From Podocnemis expansa (Eukaryota; Chordata; Testudines; Podocnemididae): DNA of 64,000 nucleotides. The notes beneath the pieces are model-generated. The model ran no database searches. It worked only from the letters and a program-made list of their open reading frames with translations, and was not told where the DNA came from. Positions within the stretch are counted from its first letter, which is position 1. Each line of letters opens with the position of its first letter. The DNA lies in NCBI GenBank assembly GCA_007922195.1, contig ML682008.1, positions 3,570,193-3,634,192 of the forward strand. The letters run 5' to 3'. Shown here piece by piece: positions 61,610-64,000 of this stretch. A program made the translations under genes and the position numbers.

Positions 61610-61775
61610 CTCTCATTGACTATGGTGGTGCATGGGCAACCCTTTAATTGCTCAGTACCTCAGTTTACCTCTCTATGAAATGGAGATAAAACTGCAAATC
61701 ACAGAGGGACATTGTGAGGCTTAGTGACTTAACTTGAAAAACATTTTGAGGTCCTTAGGTAAGGTTTGGTGTACC
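61610..61775 (+). repeat. MIR-like fragment, plus strand
   Basis: GGGCAACCCTTTAATTGCTC, AGTACCTCAGTTTACCTCTC and TATGAAATGGAGATAAAACT follow forward MIR order; decayed. Confidence 0.65.
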
Positions 61776-63531
61776 AAGAGTCTGCTTTTAAACCTGTCCT
61801 CCCCTTGACTTTAATTTGTGAGGGAAGCATTTTCCTTGTTACTGTTCACCGCAGGTGCAAATTTCAGCTTCCTAGGTGGAAACAGGTGCAGTGGTTAGAC
61901 AAGCAATGCTGATATTTATGTTCACAAATTATGAGCAAAAATAGGCACCTGCTGAAAAAGAACTTAGCTTTGAAAATGTGGCCCTATAAATGCAAAATAG
62001 TGCTATTATTTCTTGCAATATTGCATTTGTTAGTCTAAGAAAACTACTGTTCAACAAAGACAGTAGCTAACGGACTTGACTGTGATCTTTGCTGAGCATC
62101 CCACACAGGAAAGAAAGGGGCTCTCGGGTGCCTATTTGCTTAGCAGTGCTCACTACAGGATGTTTAATAGGGTGGGGAAGAATACCCTCCATGGACCTGC
62201 TACATTCATTACCATGCAGATAGAGAGTAGGTGGGCAGTCACAGCTCTCCCTCCACTAAATCAGGATTCTGGAGTTAAAAATTAGCTCAACTGATAATCC
62301 TGTTACAGATTCCCCTCCCCTCTCTGCCAAGAGAAGGTGGAAGCAGGAATGAGACTCTTGTCACAATCTGTTTTATGGCTTATTGAGCAGGACTTGTGAC
62401 AAAGCCATGATTTATACCTGTGCTATATAACTGTATTTCTTGGCAGTTCATTGCCAACAGATTACCTCAGCCATTAGCATTGTAGCAATCAGACTGCAGA
62501 TCTTCAGTGAAATAGCAAAACTTTTTTTTGGTATTAACATAACTTGTGGTAGTTAACCCCACAGTAATTAGCAGGCTATCCAACATGGTCATATTTTCCT
62601 TTCCTCTGGGTGAAATCTTCAGCCAAGCAGTTTCTTTCTGATTGTCACTGTAAAAATGATTATCCCCTACCTATTCACAGTTGGAAGAAAATTATATTCC
62701 AGTGCTTGAAAATATGTGTGTGATAAAATCAGATTCCAATGTATCCATTTAATGCATATCCTGAATGTCTGATGTTGGGGGATCATTTGCACAGTCTAGG
62801 TACATCTGTCAGTAAAGTGAATTAATAACAGTAATCTTATCTTCTAAACTTCTAAACTGAGTTACTCACCAAAGCCCATTGATCCTAAAAGAGAAGCCCA
62901 ATTCAATTTGTGTGAAATTGTTTGAAATACTACTCTCTAAAACTTGATCTAGAACTCAGATAAAATGCCAGTGTGGTACCTGAGGCCTGATCAGAGTCGC
63001 CATAGTGATTAACATATTGTACCTTTGACCTCAAGAGCTTTCTGCAGCACCAAGCTACCATAATTGTTGCAGGATCTTCTTAAAAGAAAACCATTTGTTT
63101 AAAAAATGTGATGCTTAGCGCTACAGTATCTATCTGCCCTGCTCAGATTCCACCACTCTACTTGCTTCTTTTTATCAAAACTCCCATCTCTGATATCCCA
63201 AAATATAGCATTCAGTAAACTATAAATATGGTGCTGAAGACCTTCCTGTTCTTACACTATGTAAAGCCCTACAAATAGTGACACCCTGTTATGTTTATTA
63301 GTTCAAAGACCTTTGAAGTTTGCTGTACGTTTTTCTCTAAGCCATAATTACCAGAGTGGAGGTAGGGTAGTTAGGGCAGATCCCCATTCTCATATTGCTA
63401 ATAACCATAATAATTTATTAATTTTTCAGGATTGTTTAGCTGTGGAAAGGTGTGGGTTTTTTTAATATATCTAAAGTTTAAGGGTACTTATTCTATAAAG
63501 TTCTATAAGGCAGCTTGTAGGTATATTACTC

Positions 63532-63563
63532 AAAATAAAATAAAATAAAATAAAATAAAATAA
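63532..63563. repeat. TAAAA microsatellite
   Basis: Six or more tandem TAAAA units. Confidence 0.93.
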
Positions 63564-63769
63564 TTAGCCAAAGGTTTCATAAATGAAAGGAAAAACTTTC
63601 TTTAAAGAGAAGTCTTTTTTTTTAAAGAAAAATTACATATGCGACTATGCGGCCCGTGAAAGAGATTTGATTGTAATTGAGATTTTGTGGAAAAATTGAA
63701 GAGATGTAGTGTTGTTGCTTTAAATTCCTAACAATATATATTTAGTTTTCAACTTTAGCTTAAGACTGT

Positions 63770-63990
63770 TATTAGAGCTGATCGAGAAACCAAAATTTCT
63801 GTCTCAAGGGAATTTCTGAGATTTTGTAATTTTGTTTCATCCCTATTACAGACACAAAGTGGATAACTATGATTTTTCCATTAAGTGAAACAGTCACCCC
63901 CCCAATAATTTCTATAAGATCAATTTTTTTTTTCCAACAAGGTCAAAATGTTTCATTTTAACATTTTTTTTTCAAATTTATATGATACTA
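63770..63990. repeat. A/T-rich GAAA/TTTC repeat-like stretch
   Basis: It starts near GAGCTGATCGAGAAACCAAA and is rich in AATTTCTG, TTTTTCC and CAAAATGTTTCATTTT words. Similar texture occurs at 46430-46520, 49300-49430 and 51990-52110. Probably an old MITE family that I cannot name; no termini were defined. Confidence 0.4.
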
Positions 63991-64000
63991 TAAAGTAAAA

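Noticed and set aside
60000..64000. Next SEMA3A exon (VGTVLKVV block)
   Set aside because: Read through all three forward frames after 59978; no acceptor followed by this motif is present, so the exon lies beyond the window.

Overview
This is vertebrate nuclear DNA and almost all of it is intron. It holds seven consecutive internal coding exons of one gene on the + strand, SEMA3A (class 3 semaphorin, collapsin-1), at 7020-7113, 16117-16236, 47403-47545, 48686-48800, 48918-48987, 50419-50563 and 59759-59978. Together they make 907 nt in one continuous reading frame with matching splice phases and canonical AG/GT borders. They correspond to about residues 152-454 of the ~770-residue human protein, the middle of the sema beta-propeller. 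The start codon, signal peptide, first exons, and the PSI, Ig and basic C-terminal parts lie outside the window. No second gene, RNA gene, CRISPR array or operon was found.

The repeat content points to a sauropsid, most likely a turtle or crocodilian: CR1 LINE fragments, tRNA-derived SINEs with a CR1-like 3' end, old MIR copies and many short DNA transposons. The exon sequence is also closer to the chicken protein than to the human one, as far as I recall them. The species cannot be fixed from the sequence alone.

Layout: 1-7019 is upstream intron, including a MIR split by a foldback element. 7020-16236 holds two exons and a 9 kb intron. 16237-47402 is a 31 kb intron loaded with transposons and containing a 400-base assembly gap (39592-39991). 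47403-50563 is a compact cluster of four exons, one intron being only 117 bp. 50564-59758 is a 9.2 kb repeat-rich intron. 59759-59978 is the last exon in view, and 59979-64000 is downstream intron.

The most interesting non-coding content is three classes of self-complementary repeats. (1) Elements of about 350-430 bp share the terminal inverted repeat GGSTATGTCTACAC and, in four cases, exact 3-bp target duplications. Their interiors are packed with 14-16 nt perfect or decayed palindromes of three types (TTAGTTCGAACTAA, TTTCGAAA-centred, TTAAGTCGACTTAA). (2) A foldback family with long inverted arms, one asymmetric conserved tail and 10-12 bp target duplications. One copy has 91-bp arms that are perfect reverse complements directly bordering the assembly gap. 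(3) hAT-like MITEs with 8-bp duplications. Nested insertions give a relative chronology. I found no evidence for a new protein-coding system; the novelty, if any, lies in these repeat families.
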